Assembly: GCA_000697665.1 (NCBI GenBank)
Contig: KL197722.1
Span: forward strand, 697,853-761,852
DNA: 64,000 bases
Direction: 5' to 3'
Source: Jaapia argillacea MUCL 33604
Taxonomy: Eukaryota > Basidiomycota > Agaricomycetes > Jaapiales > Jaapiaceae
Position 1 is the stretch's first letter; every line of letters begins with the position of its first letter. Positions 49,001 to 61,303 of the stretch are shown here, piece after piece. The position numbers and the translations under genes were made by a program. The notes under the pieces are model-generated. The model saw only the letters and a program-made list of their open reading frames with translations. It did no database searches and had not been told where the DNA came from.

Positions 49001-49482
49001 TTGGGTCTGCTACTATCCAAGCTCGACTGCGTTCGCGCATGTGGAGGCCGGTGTCCGTTTGGTTTCGGGATGCGTATCCCTGTACCATGTGAGGTATGAG
49101 TACTTTCTGCCAGTGGCGAACAATGGTCATACCATCATGTTAGTCTCTACGACTGGTCTGGCCGTCTCGTTCAGTACGATGAGGTCAAAAAGGTGTCTGA
49201 GACGAGCATATACCCAGTGATATCGCCAATCCCTAATCCCCCCAAATGAATGAATAATACCACATATGAAAGATAAGATGGGACCACCTCACCTAGTCCA
49301 ATCAAATACAGACCAGGAGCGACCTGCACCTCGGCACCACCACTCGGTCCATTCTGCCAGACACTCGCAGAGGCGAGTAGCGCAGTGAAACCCCAAACTA
49401 ACGTACCAACCCACTCGAGCAGGCTAGCAGTTAGATTCAAAAGTTCTGAGGGAAGGAGAGTAGTGGGGTAGATAGCCGGCAT
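46082..49482 (-). CDS. neutral ceramidase (N-acylsphingosine amidohydrolase)
   Basis: Hydrolyses ceramide to sphingoid base and fatty acid (EC 3.5.1.23), normally secreted or membrane-bound. From ATG 49482 (MPAIYPTTLLPSELL) a hydrophobic stretch (about residues 24-38, VGTLVWGFTALLASA) acts as signal peptide or anchor, then VQVAPGLYLIGLG, GDITGPVVETNMM, GYASRNQTDTGLHMRERSRA, IAMGDTGIRRSIV, STHQHSGVGGYLE, NGNINRSPSAYLANP and FFPVHGTSLYN follow. The NVGDTSPNT segment contains the catalytic Ser of the family. Later come GYSFAGGTSDGPGAFDFTQG-like pieces, MLRIGNFVILVMPGELTTM, YVVIAGPANTYAHYVTTREE and the C-terminal beta domain (SGVYRLMYYGDAKS, AFEGTSSNFTVS, stop at 46082). About 15 short introns. 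Catalytic motifs look intact. It sits between two wall glucanases, which fits a shared secretory/cell-surface context. Confidence 0.93.
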
Positions 49483-51819
49483 GAGTGTTAGTCGACCAAC
49501 TCGAGGGATTCAGTGGTGGGAGATGGTCGACGAAACCGGTGATTCTTTGTGAGAATGTCGACCGGTTGACCTTCGTAAAAGCTCACCCGTTGAGCTTCGG
49601 GTGGTCGTCATTGGTGGTCACGCTGCTAGATGAGGTCGGAGAAACCTGGATATCCGGCAAGGGGAAAAATGGAAAATCATCTGAACGGCACCTCCTGAGT
49701 GACCATTACTTCTCACATCATCTTTGCTTCCGTGCAGACAGGGGTTCACTCACGATTTGTGCTCACTCGTCGTACTCAACCTGTCTGTGAGAAGACCACA
49801 AACAAGTTGTACTTCGGTTACAGCGAGTTTCAATAATACGCGGAAAGCTCTTTCGAGTCTCCTCGGTCTCTTTCGACATCTTGAAATCGCAGGGCATCCA
49901 GGAGGAAGCGGGCAATGTGGCTGATGGGGCTCGGAGACCATGTAAACCAAATTTTGATGGATTTTGGAGTCTCAGGCCTCAGGCCTTGTCGTCAAGCAAC
50001 AGGTGCGTCGAACGTCCACAGGAGACCATTCTGCACCACTTGGCCCCGCAGATGAGATAACTGAAGGACGGCATGAGCTCTTCTTGCTTGCGGCAGGTCT
50101 CGAGCAGATTTTTGTCTTTCCGCATATTTACGAAAAGCGCTATAAGAGAGCCTTGCACTGCACTATGAAATGAATTATTCGATCACCTTTTAGACTTTAT
50201 GATCGTTCGCTTGACACGATTTTGACAGGTAAGTAAATCCCAATAAATCGTTGGTTGCCCGGCGGAGTGGCCACCACTGCTGTCGCTGCGCTTGCCATGA
50301 GTTGAATGGTGAGTCAGTGTTTCCCGGGTTTGCCTGCCCAGTCGTCATCCTCATCACGTTGAAATGTTTTCTTCAATTTCTTGAACCAACACTTAGGCTG
50401 TTCACTATAACCAATGCTACATACTGCCCTTCGGGACGCTCCGCGTTCAAAGAGCCGCGAATTACTGGGATGAAGCAACTGGACGCTGGCGTGCCACCTC
50501 CAGTTTCTCCAATGGGTCGACGCAAATCGTCCTTTCGCTGAGAAACATCCGATACCTCTGCATATTCATAGCTTAGGACTCTAATATTACCCCATCTTAA
50601 GCTCGCAGATTACCCACCGTCCTCGAGGATCGTTGGTACCTAGGTGCCTTCAAGCTGTCGCCGAGCTTCTGCCGAGTTGTATATACACATGCCCCTTGCC
50701 TTCTGACATTCTGTTGGGGCGCATACTGCCCTCTACTTACCCTCAGGTCAGTTCGGCCATTGCGCCCCGAATATCAAGCTTCAAGCCAGTGCAATTGCGA
50801 TATCGGGGAGCCATCAAACACGGTGCAAGATATAACACTCTCCCAAGCCTAACGGCCATTGAAACCACAGCCTCGTTGATAGGGATGATTTCTATTGGTG
50901 TCAAGGTGTGAAACCTTCTCGATCCTTTGTTGATTATCATGATTTCACTCCTCTTGTATATTCAGCAATCGTTGACCGATACTATCGGGGTGATAAATGA
51001 TATCTCCTGCAACGAAGCACACTACATCAAACCAACCTCTGCCAAGGCCAACCTGGCGTACGCGATGTTCCTGGTCCAGTCCACGCAGAGCAGGATTGAG
51101 GAAAAACTTGCCTATGTTGCTCGTATGTTGCCGACCATATTCCGCATCCATGTCAAGTGCTCGCCGGTGCCTACACGAGTGCGGCAAGATGTACCTGTGC
51201 GTCATGAGTCTGTGTGAAGCCGATGTCGGATCGCGGTCAGGCCTCTTGACTTATCGCCCATCTCGTTGAGCGCCTCTTGTCCCAAAATTTTCTGACGAAG
51301 GATGCAACGAGTGCTCTCGAACAGGAACGACATCAACTGCTTAGCAGGAACGGTGTTGAAAGAAGGAAAATATGTAGTCATAAATGAATTAGGATGCGGC
51401 GTTATTGGACCGTGTATAGACTAGCTTGAAGCAAGCTGCTAAATGTAGATCATAAGGCGTGGCTGTGATTGGTTAGATTTAGGGCTTAGCCTGAATTGTG
51501 CAAGGTTCGGAGCGAAAGGGTTACCGTTGAAAAGGCGTGCCAGGCATTGCTTGGCATCCGCCTGTTGTCTTTCTACAACGACCATCAGCCCTACATTCCT
51601 TTGGGCGCGAGCGGACTGTCTCTGGATTAACGTCGTTTATTTCTCTCTCGCCACCATCCGAGGTTTCCCAGGTTGAGCCGTATCACGAGGCAAGTCCTCG
51701 ATTCGTCGCTTCTAGATTCCACAAGGGCTCAATCTCCCATCCTTCTAGTTCCGGTCACAAGCCAACCACATATTATATCTTTCGAGCAGCCCTTGTGCTC
51801 TCCTTTTCAACCCGCGATC
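49483..51819. other. 2.3-kb spacer with possible gene remnants
   Basis: This must hold the promoters of the ceramidase (minus) and GH5-2 (plus). Between about 50,400 and 51,220 on the plus strand several open stretches (VQRAANYWDEATGRWRATSS; TAIETTASLIGMISIGVK; QSLTDTIGVINDISCNEAHY; ANLAYAMFLVQSTQSRIEEK) look protein-like and could be joined by splice-like sites at about 50,907 and 50,965. I cannot assign a start or a family. The TASLIGMISIGVK string recalls the N-terminal helices of fungal NLR-like proteins, but this is only a resemblance. Confidence 0.3.
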
Positions 51820-54581
51820 ATGTCGCTACATCACTCTCCTTCGCCAGACGGTTCCAATGAGCCTGGTCAAGACCCCTTCCTCGACAACTCTCTCAATCAT
51901 TCGCCAGCGGTTTCTCAGGCGCTATTGCCCCCTTCAGCTCCCTTCAGAGACAGCACCGCCATCCAACCATCTCTCATGTCCTCTCAACGTGACTCTTACC
52001 CAAATTACCCCCAAACGCCCGACGACCGCTCATCGCAGTTGCTGGCCACAGAAAAAGGCATCACTGGCGGCGACAGTTCCGAACGGATCACTGAGGCTGG
52101 CATGGGCGCCGCAGCGACAAAGCGACCGTTGCTGAAACGTCGTGGGTTTTGGATACTCGCAGGATTGGCGGCCTTGGCCGTGGTTGTGTTGGCTGTTGTG
52201 CTGCCGGTTTACTTTGTGGTGGTACATAAACATGGAAGTACTGCGAACGGCGGGTCGGGAGGTAGTGGAACGCCTGCTGGATCGGGACCTCCTGGGTCAG
52301 GGAACGGAAATCCTGCGTCGCCAACTGGGGCTACTTCCGGTGGAAATGGCACCGTTGTCACGATGGCGAATGGTACTCAATTCACTTATATCAATCCTTT
52401 CGGTGGTTACTGTGCGTGCTTCTGTTCTTCCTCTTCTTGATGGATGGGTTTCTGATATTTGTTTGCAGGGGTCTACGATCCTAAGGCTCCCTTCAACAAC
52501 AACGCACGGCCAAACTCGTGGACACCACCTCTGAATACCAGCTGGACATGGGGCAAGGATCAGGTTTTCGGGTACGCATCCCCGCCATTCGCTTTCGTTC
52601 CCCATACTTACGTCTCTCGTTATAGTGTCAATCTCGGCGGTCTCTTCGTCCTAGAGCCCTTCATCGTCCCCGCACTCTATGAGAAGTACGTTGGTGCTGT
52701 GGATGAGTGGACGTTAAGCACATTGATGGCTGCTGATACCGCAAGTGGTGGTATGAGCCAGCTGGAGAACCATTATGACACTTTCATCGTAAGTCTACTC
52801 ACTCGTTCGCATTGTAATTCACTGTTTGATTGATGTGTTTGACAGACGGAAGAGGATATCGCTCAGATTGCTGGAGCGGGTTTGAACTGGATTAGGTTGC
52901 CCATTCCGTTCTGGTGCATTGAGACTTGGAGCCCTGAGCCGTTCCTGGCCAGGACTTCTTGGACGTGAGTGTATGCTAGATTTTCTTGAGGTACCTTCGG
53001 ACTGACATGCGATCAGGTACATCGTACGACTCCTTGGATGGGCGCGTAAATACGGCCTCCGTGTCAACTTGGATCTCCATACTATCCCTGGATCTCAAAA
53101 CGGTACGCTTTTCCCCTGTTGTTATTTCATACCATTTATTGACATACCTGTATAGGTTACAATCACTCTGGAAGGCAAGGACAGGTCAACTGGCTCTATG
53201 GTGTCATGGGTATTGCCAACGCCGAGCGAGCGCTTGGTTACATCCGAACAATCGCCGAGTTTATCTCTCAACCCGAGTGGCAAAACGTCGTGCCCATGTT
53301 TGGTATTGTCAACGAGCCCCTTGTGCCTCAAATCGGTCAAGATGCCGTCGGACGATTGTGAGTACTGTGGTTGATTTCGTTGCGACTTTTGTTGACTGGA
53401 TGTATTTCAGTTATCTCCAAGCTTACGAAACAATTCGTTCGATCACCGGTACGGGTGAAGGCAATGGCGCATACATCTCCATCCACGACGGCTTCGCCGG
53501 CTTAACTTCGTGGAAGGGTTTCCTCACTGGTGCTGACCGAATGGTCCTCGATACTCACCCATACTTTGCATTCAACGGTCAACCCAACACTGCACCCATC
53601 GATACTCCCGCTGGTGATGGTGGTACCTGGCCGGCTCAAGCTTGTGGCTGGGCTAGCATGATAACCCAGAGTCAGACTGACTTTGGCATTACCGTTGGTG
53701 GGGAGTTCAGTACTGCGTATAACGATTGTGGATTGTTTGTCGATGGGATCACTGCTACTGGAGCGAGTGGAACCCCCACGTTTGGAGGCAGTTGTGCATT
53801 GTACCAGGATTCGTCTACTTGGACTCCTACCCTCAAGTCTGGGTTGAAGGCGTTTACTATGGCTAGTATGGATGCTTTGGAGAATTGGTTCTATTGGACT
53901 TGGAAGGTTCGTGATCATGCGCGCTCAGTTGTTTGGAGAAGTGTTTGCTGAATTTTTATGGATGAATAGATTGGTGTTTCGTCGAAGACCGGAATCGTCA
54001 GCGCTCCGCTGTGGTCTTACTCGCTTGGTCTTGCGGGTGGATGGATCCCCACCGACCCCCGCAGCGCCGTTGGCTACTGTTCCTCGATTGGTGTCGCCAA
54101 TGCTCCTTTCCCCGGAACCTATTCCGCATGGCAAACTGGAGGTACTGGCGCAGGTACCATCGCACCAGCAGCTCAGGCCTCTTACTCCGCCTACCCTCCC
54201 CCCTCCCTCTCCGGAATCGCCATCCCTGCCGACGCCAGTTTGTTATACCAATATACCAGCACTGGTACCCCCGTCACTTTACCCATGCCGACTTTCACTG
54301 GAGTGAAGGTGACGGATAATGGGTGGTACAATACCGCTGATAATGGTGGTGCCGCTACCCCTGTTGCTGGGTGTGCGTACCCTGATGCTTGGGCTGAGTC
54401 GAGTTTGGCTATGCCTGTTGGTTCGGCTTGTGGAGCTGCTGCTACTGGTGGTGTTGTGGCGCCTACTAGGACGCCTGCGACCGTTCCTGCTACCACCACC
54501 GCTGCCACTGCCACAACAACTGCCACCGTTGCCACTACCACTGCTGCCACGACTGCGACTGCTACTGTTCGCCGACGATGA
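51820..54581 (+). CDS. GH5_9 membrane-anchored exo-beta-1,3-glucanase, copy 2
   Basis: Same enzyme class and layout as copy 1. ATG 51820 (MSLHHSPSPDGSNEPGQ) opens a ~110-residue disordered cytosolic head, then basic KRPLLKRRG, a membrane helix (FWILAGLAALAVVVLAVVLP), a Gly/Ser linker and the GH5 barrel. The barrel has NNNARPNSWTPPLNTSW, VNLGGLFVLEPFI, GLNWIRLPIPFWCIE, VNLDLHTIPGSQNGYNHSG, acid/base Glu in MFGIVNEPL, and nucleophile Glu in TVGGEFSTAY. The DTHPYFAF segment is shared with copy 1. The C-terminal tail differs: a beta-rich VTDNGWYNTADNGG part followed by an Ala/Thr repeat tract (about 54,470-54,570) and RRR. About seven introns; roughly 780 residues. An upstream in-frame ATG (51673) would add 49 residues ahead of MSLHH, but copy 1 has a similarly short head, so 51820 is preferred. 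Confidence 0.92.
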
Positions 54582-57500
54582 TGATGATGATTTGATGGAC
54601 TTCTGGATTAGATTCTTGGACATTGCATTATTTGACGATTTGACTCTTTTCTAAGTAGTCTTTCCCCCCTTGGTATTGTATGCGTTATGTCTTTTTGTTA
54701 CTGCTTTGTGGACTCTGACCGTTTAGTTAGTAAAATGGGGCTGGAAGTCCTGATATGAACTATGGTACTTTTGTTGTGGGGGGCTGGGTAGACAGCCATT
54801 CTACGCTCTCGCTCGTTTATAGTTGCTTTGTGAGGTTATTCACTCTGCTAATCTCGTTTTCGTGTTATGTATTGTTGCAAATATTGCCATGTGCCCCCCG
54901 CTGCGAGGCGTAGAGGAATCTTAGGGTACGTGCTTGGGTACGCGTGAGACATGGTTGAGAACGATCACATGCTTGGCACCGTCGCTTGCGCCTGGCTACC
55001 TATCTCCCAAACGAAGTCGATGGTAAGCAATCCTTTCGTATGCTATGTTGAAAACGGTTCCAAGTCATTTTGGCTGGTCAGCTTCAACTCGAAGTGGCCC
55101 CGTACCAAATTTCTTTCTCAGATTCGAGAGAGCTTACATATTCCGCTATGGCTCCCGGGCCTTTGCTTCACGATTCTACTGAAATTGCCCTAGCTCTGGC
55201 ATTGTGGTGCGCTGGAATAGCATTTACCAGTGAAGGGGTACTTTCGGGCCGAGGCAAGTATATCTGATTAATCTCGTGAGTTTTGAATTTCCTTCGTTGC
55301 TGACCAGAATCCTATCCAGCATCGTACGCAGAACGAAAGACGTCCCATCAGTTATTTGGGGCAATAGCTACGTCCCAAGACCCCCTCCCTCGTGAAGATT
55401 TCTGCGTTTTTCTGATCCTACGAGCTCCAGTCAGGACTTCAAATCGTCCCTGAAGTTCAATTTCGATCTATGTGGAGTCTTCGGGACATCAACGACCGCT
55501 GAATAGATAGATTCTTCCTCGCTGCTCATGCTACAAATCGACCCGCCGGCTCGACTCTGGAGGTTACAGGCACTTAGTGGAATGATGACCATCCTCGATC
55601 CCATATAATCCCGCAAAATTGGCACTTTAGCAACTCCCCACGAAACCCACCGCTCCATGGTTCGAGAAGTCGTCTGGTCGTTTTGTTGTGAGATTTTTTC
55701 CCTCTTACCAAGATCAAGTTGCTGACCACCCAGTGCTAGCTTGCTGACGGCTGGACGACTTCGATTTTCGCGGCTACGAGGGATCGACCCTTCGCATGCC
55801 GAACTTGCTTGTTCATGGCGGGCTGAGAGTACCGTCAGTTGGTCGTCATCATATTATCCTGCCCCGTTAGAGGCCATCGCGCTAGTGACCACCAGGCTGT
55901 GCGGGGTAACCTGGTGCTTGTCCACCGCTCGATTTAATTGCTTTCCTCACTTCGACCAGCCAGTGATGACGTCCATCAACGCACGCACTGCATGCTAGAC
56001 ACGGGCCTTGATCTCACCAGGTTGGGTTTGATCCCAGTGCTGAGCATGGGCTTGCCATCATCCGTTGTTCGGATCACAGTCACCGATGTGCCTCCTCAAC
56101 AACTATTGTTCTATTTCGCCGAGACTCTCTAGTTGTTCCCTTTTATCTTGGCCCGTGTGCTCCATTTGCAATATTAAGCTGCATCCATTTCTCCCTTTTA
56201 CGGTCCGTCCTTTTGTCTCTCGCTAGATGGCGCTTCCTCATACTTGCCACAGATAGCAAACCTTGTCAACACCCTCAGGGCCGTTTCAGCCATGGATGCG
56301 GGATGACTTCCCACAATCCACAGCCTTACACTCCAACCACCTCCCGGGACATCATCGCGACAGACAGGAGTTGACAATACAGTTTCGAACCACTGCACCC
56401 GCACGATTTGGGCGGTCCGGTGCATGCAGCTCGCACATTTTCTCTTATGTGATAGTTCCGATCCCCATTCGTTGTCTTCGGAGTGGAGAGCATCATTCTG
56501 ACGTCGGGACGATATCGTAACAGCCATCTTTAAGCCTCGGGTTCTCGAGGTGTACCATGTGGTGCGTGTCATTGATCCGTTTCCTCTATGTCATGTTCCG
56601 AGGACTCATAGGGAGCTTGGTCCTGCTTCTTCGTTCGGTCCACGACGATCTTCTTAGACTTCTAGTGTGAAGTCGCAGCTGGGGTGGGTTTGTACGCCGC
56701 CTTCCTGCTGGCAAATCGGACATCAAGGTGGGTGCATTGTGTAAGATTCGTTCTTACGCCCCAAAGGGAGCTGCTTCTCCCGCCTCACTCGAATCACAGC
56801 CAGCTCCACAGATTTCGACACCGTCTCTCTTCCTCGACCGATAATCAATCCCGTTTCTTCTCGAGTTGGCTGATTATCGCGATCGCGCCGCGAGACTACA
56901 GATTGTCGTCCCCGATTGTCTACCTCGTTTGCTAGAGCCCATAACTCTCCCCCCCTCCCCCCCAGTTGCGTAACACCCCGTCGCGTGCTTTCTCTGCGTA
57001 CGAACTACCCGCATTCAAACCGCCACCCGTCTCGGTCTCTTGCTGAGCCTTTGACATCTTCCTTATTGTATACCGACCAATCAGAGACTTGTCTCGCACG
57101 GCCAGAAACCCACTGTTGTCGTTGGGGATCAAAACTCGGTCTTCGTAACATCCATGAGCCGAAATTGACGGCTTTTAACGAAGTCTGCATCCTCCATCAG
57201 TCGACGCACAAGTGTCTTCACCTTCTCATCGTCCCACCTGATCAAATACAAGGCTGTGACACACTGGTGTTATTCATCGTTGGAGATAGACGACCGTTAA
57301 GCCTCGTTAAGCTTATTTTGGTTTCATTCCCGAATGCTTGGTCAATTTGTCTTCAAGAGGAATCGTGCTGTGTTCGCATGCGTTCAGATGCGCGCGGACC
57401 TCTGCACAGTGCTTCGTGGAATCTCTTCTAGCTTGACTGGGTGGGGAGAGATGCGCATCTGAATCTTGTGCATTCCGTTCGGTTGAGCAGAATCTATGTA

Positions 57501-58746
57501 TTCTTCTGGAACTACTTGCCGGCAACGGAGTCTGTAGCTTGCCGCGGAATCGAGCGGCGGGTTGACCATCGTTCCTCCAGGGAGTCATACATCGGACTCC
57601 AGCGCTCGCTCACAATGATCCATTTGTTCTTTTGTGAACATTGTTTGTGTTTCTTCTTGGATTCATCAAACAGAATGGAGCTGTGTCAGACTTGGGACAA
57701 GTTCAACATCGCTATCAAAGTTCGGGAGCAGTGGCTTTGAGTCATGTGACGTATAGCAGAGTTCTCAAGTAAATTGATTTTTCCTTCTTTTCTTCGCCAT
57801 TACAAGTTCTACCGCAGATTTAGCTTGAGATCCCTCCAGATTTGTTCACTATTTGATCTCTGCGGCCCTCCCAATATTGTTCAGCAGCGATGTATCTTGG
57901 GCGACCCTTGCGCGGAGCAAAAGTTCCTATGCCTATTCGGATGCACGTATTATTTTCAGAGGAGATTGACAAGGGGTGAGACTGACAGCTTTCCTCCGGT
58001 GAATGGCTGAACGCCGGATCGACACAGAACAAAGTAACCCTTGAGTTGTGCAGGTTGGGCTCTGGGCGGCTGGAGCTTTTCAGTGCGTGTAGAATTCGAA
58101 CTTCGTTCTCTGCCGCCTTGCGGTAAGATGTGTCGTTGAAGATTCAAGGCGGCCCACAATCTTGCGTTTTGATCGTAACTTTTAGCTCGCGAGATCCCGC
58201 TTCTTCACGTCTGTTTCTGAAACTGCTTCTGGCCAGCTTCATATTCCCGGGGTTGTGATTCCAGAAGCTAGCGCATTCAACCAATTGGAGGATAGAGCTA
58301 TGGCGGCCTACGTTAGGTGGATCGACATGTATGAAAAAGAACAAGGGGTCGGCGTGATGTTCGATGGTTGTGCGCCTGCATCGTCCCCCGAGCTTTTTTT
58401 GCTGACATTCGGGGTCATTTCCGAATGTTTTCGAGCTGCCCACGTTGATACGTCACACAACCTCTGGGGCGGTTAGATTTCCCTCACGTTACATCTCCAG
58501 TTGTGGCGTAACTCCGAAGCCTCATCACGGCCTCGGAGAACTTCTTTCTTCGGGTTCTGGTACGCAGATCCATCGACAACCACAAAGATAATGAGAGTAA
58601 GGAGATCGTATCGTCTCGGCGATCCGGCGCTACCGCACTCGTTCATTACCGAACTACAATAAAGAGCGACCACAATACGTCCGTCTCTCTCATCCTTCTC
58701 GCTCCATCTCAGCGATTACTTGTTCTTTCCCAGCTTTGCAGCTCCC
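54582..58746. promoter_or_regulatory. 4.2-kb intergenic region upstream of the TEA factor
   Basis: The longest gene-free stretch in the window. Open frames on both strands are short and carry no domain I recognise; the best is a 73-codon plus-strand frame at 58255-58476. It is CpG-normal, so it does not look like a methylated repeat. Long upstream regions are usual for developmental regulators in fungi, so it most likely holds regulatory sites or a non-coding transcript. No specific site can be named. Confidence 0.4.
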
Positions 58747-60827
58747 ATGCATCATACGAAGAACATCACCCCCGACCTTGACCAAGCATCTGAGTCTCAA
58801 GAGCTCGTTAGAGACGCTCTGAACGAGATTGTCACTGGCCGAAAGAGCTGGAAGACCTTGAAAGGCAGGACGGAAGCAGTATGGCCACCCTTTTTGGAAG
58901 CCGCTCTGATTGAAGGTTTGTGGGGTATTGAACTGATTTCTACGATCTGTATCGCCCTCTCACCCGACCTCCTTAGGCCTAGAGAAATATCGTGTCACGG
59001 AAGGCTTGCGATCCACTGGTTTCGGCGGTGGTCGATATCCTATGCGGAATCGATTTATATCTGAGCATATCTACAACGCTACTGGTAAACGGAGAACACC
59101 CAAGCAAGTTGGAAGCAGGCTCCAGCAACTGCGCGATACGGTCGGTGGCAAGAGAGGTAGGATATACATTTTCCCTTGGATGCAAATATTTCTAGGAGCT
59201 GATTTGATACCTTCTTGCGACAGTCCTCAAGATTTTATCGGAAAGGAGCGACGGTACTGCGAGTAGGCCAAGCACCTCGAGGCCGACATCATCGCGCCGA
59301 TCAGAGTCTCCCTCGTTGAAGCGACCGACCCTAAGTCCTCGGCCTGCCCTAGGGAGGGCCGCCCACCCTGCACCCCGCACCGTAGTCGAAATTCCCATCG
59401 CCTACCACTATCATCACTCGAATCCTCCCTCGCCATCCACTTCTAATCCTAACTCACCTCTCTCATCCACGTTCCCCTCCAGTGCGCGGCTGCCGCCTCA
59501 CCGTGGCGTCCCACGTGTCCGCTCTATCCACTGCATCGATCCAACCCTGACTTTCCTCTCACGATGTGCACTGCCTGACATCTCATCCGACTCATCGTCT
59601 TATTATTATGCTTTATTTACGGTTTTCTTCGATGGCGACAATACGCCTCTACATACCGAGACGGGCCCGCTAGACCTTGTTCGCGGACCAAGTCAGGTGC
59701 GGCCGCACGCACAAGCCAGCCAGCTGGATCTTGTCAAGTTGGAGGAGTCTTGCTATCCATTAGATGGCGTAGCAAATATTCCTTTCACCTTGCCAGTGCA
59801 GCCGTCCCATCCACGGGATGACGGTGATGGCTTCCTCTATCGGACGACTTTGATTCCTAAATTTTGGGATCACCTATGTCAGAGCCCTGGTATATCTCTC
59901 ATCTCCGCTGCATGTATATTAATTTCTAATGGGTTTTCAATTCCTCTCCAGATCCCACTCGCTACTCTATTGTTCAAGAAATCGTCTGCGCGCAACGATC
60001 GGCTTCGAAAGGCTTAGACCTCCTAAACGGCGATGATCTCGGCACACACCGTGATGTTAGGACTGTAGTCCTCTCTGTGGAGTGCCGATTCTCGTACCCC
60101 ACCCCACCACCACCAGATGCTGACCCTGGCTATGTGTCCTCGGGAAGGGGTGATCTTTTCCGCTTCAATGTCACCGACCAGAGTCCCGTCCGCAATTCCC
60201 CGAATTTGACCCTACCATCGGACTTGCATGGCCGCAACTCGTGGGATTACCGAGTGAGTCCTATCTGTATAACGTATCACTCTCGTCATTGACCAGTGAA
60301 TCTGTATCCAGCCGTCCACTTCGTCGTCCACATCGAGTTGGGCATCAGAAACGCTTTCAAACGACTTCTCGGAGGACGACCTCGACCCCGACTTGGTTTT
60401 CAACTATATGCCTCCCGCTTCACATCATGCTTCTGCACCACAAGCGTTTACCAATGTTGGACTCCCACACACCGCTTCGCTTCCGGACCTTTCTCCGGGT
60501 TCTCTTTCAATAGAGCACTCTCTTCCCGTCCTCCCCACCTCGACTATGCCTAATTTTGGAAGCTTCTCCCCACCGACGACCCCCCTCGATGCCAACTACG
60601 GCTGGGACGTTCAGGGCCACTACCTACCCTCATCCGAAAGTGATATGCTTCACCCTTACACCGACGTCATACACCCCCCAGCTCCCGATAATCCCCACAG
60701 CACCGCCTCCGACAACTTTGATTGGGACAATTTCAATTATCATTATCTCTCCTTCCCAGAGGACGAAGCGAAGTGCCCGACCGAGCTCTCTTCGCGTTGT
60801 TACCCTTCTTTTGGACCTTCTCAATAA
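58747..60827 (+). CDS. TEA/ATTS-domain transcription factor (TEC1/AbaA type)
   Basis: Nuclear DNA-binding regulator of development; relatives are yeast Tec1 (filamentation), Aspergillus AbaA (conidiation) and animal TEAD. Five exons (58747-58915, 58977-59156, 59224-59889, 59952-60253 and 60312-60827) give 610 residues. The TEA domain is at about residues 40-112: AVWPPFLEAALIEGLEKY, then GRYPMRNRFISEHIYNATGK and RRTPKQVGSRLQQLRDT, covering the three helices including the DNA-recognition helix 3 (KQVGSRLQ). The rest is Ser/Pro-rich with a poly-Ser patch (SSDSSSYYYALFTVFF) and an acidic, aromatic C-terminus (DNFDWDNFNYHYLSFPEDEA) that looks like an activation region. Two of its introns fall inside or at the edge of the TEA domain. 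A long upstream region precedes it. Domain call is firm; which developmental programme it controls is unknown. Confidence 0.92.
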
Positions 60828-61303
60828 CTTATCAATCGGACTCCTTGGTGAACTTTCGGTTGGATTTGAATCTTAAGCCCGTGCCGATATAGTGGTGATA
60901 TATTCCTGTGATCTAATGTTCCATTCTTGTCCTTCTCCATGTGCAATTGTGGTAGGTAGTTGGGAATTGGTATGATCTACCCCGTTGTCCGTATGCGCAC
61001 TGCCTTGTGTACAGCTTGGCGCAGCATGGGGTGTCTCATGATATGCCGGAGGGGATAATTAGGCTTCCGTTGCCGAATGAATAGCGAATTTGCCTCCGGA
61101 GGGGGCACGAGTGCTGGATTCGTACAAAACCGGTTTGAATTCAGGGCTCTAGACCTAACCCGACGACCCTGTATGGTACGACGGATCCACATGTACAGCT
61201 CCCTTCCCTGACCTTCACAAGTCGCAATCTTGCTCGGGAGACTTAAAGCAAACTGCTTATATATCAACGGGGTCGTGTACCTCCTAGAAATGACATCGCA
61301 GAG
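60828..61303. other. spacer
   Basis: 476 bp between two plus-strand genes. No coding feature is supported. A short ATG frame at 61290 ends quickly and overlaps the start region of the next gene. Confidence 0.45.
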
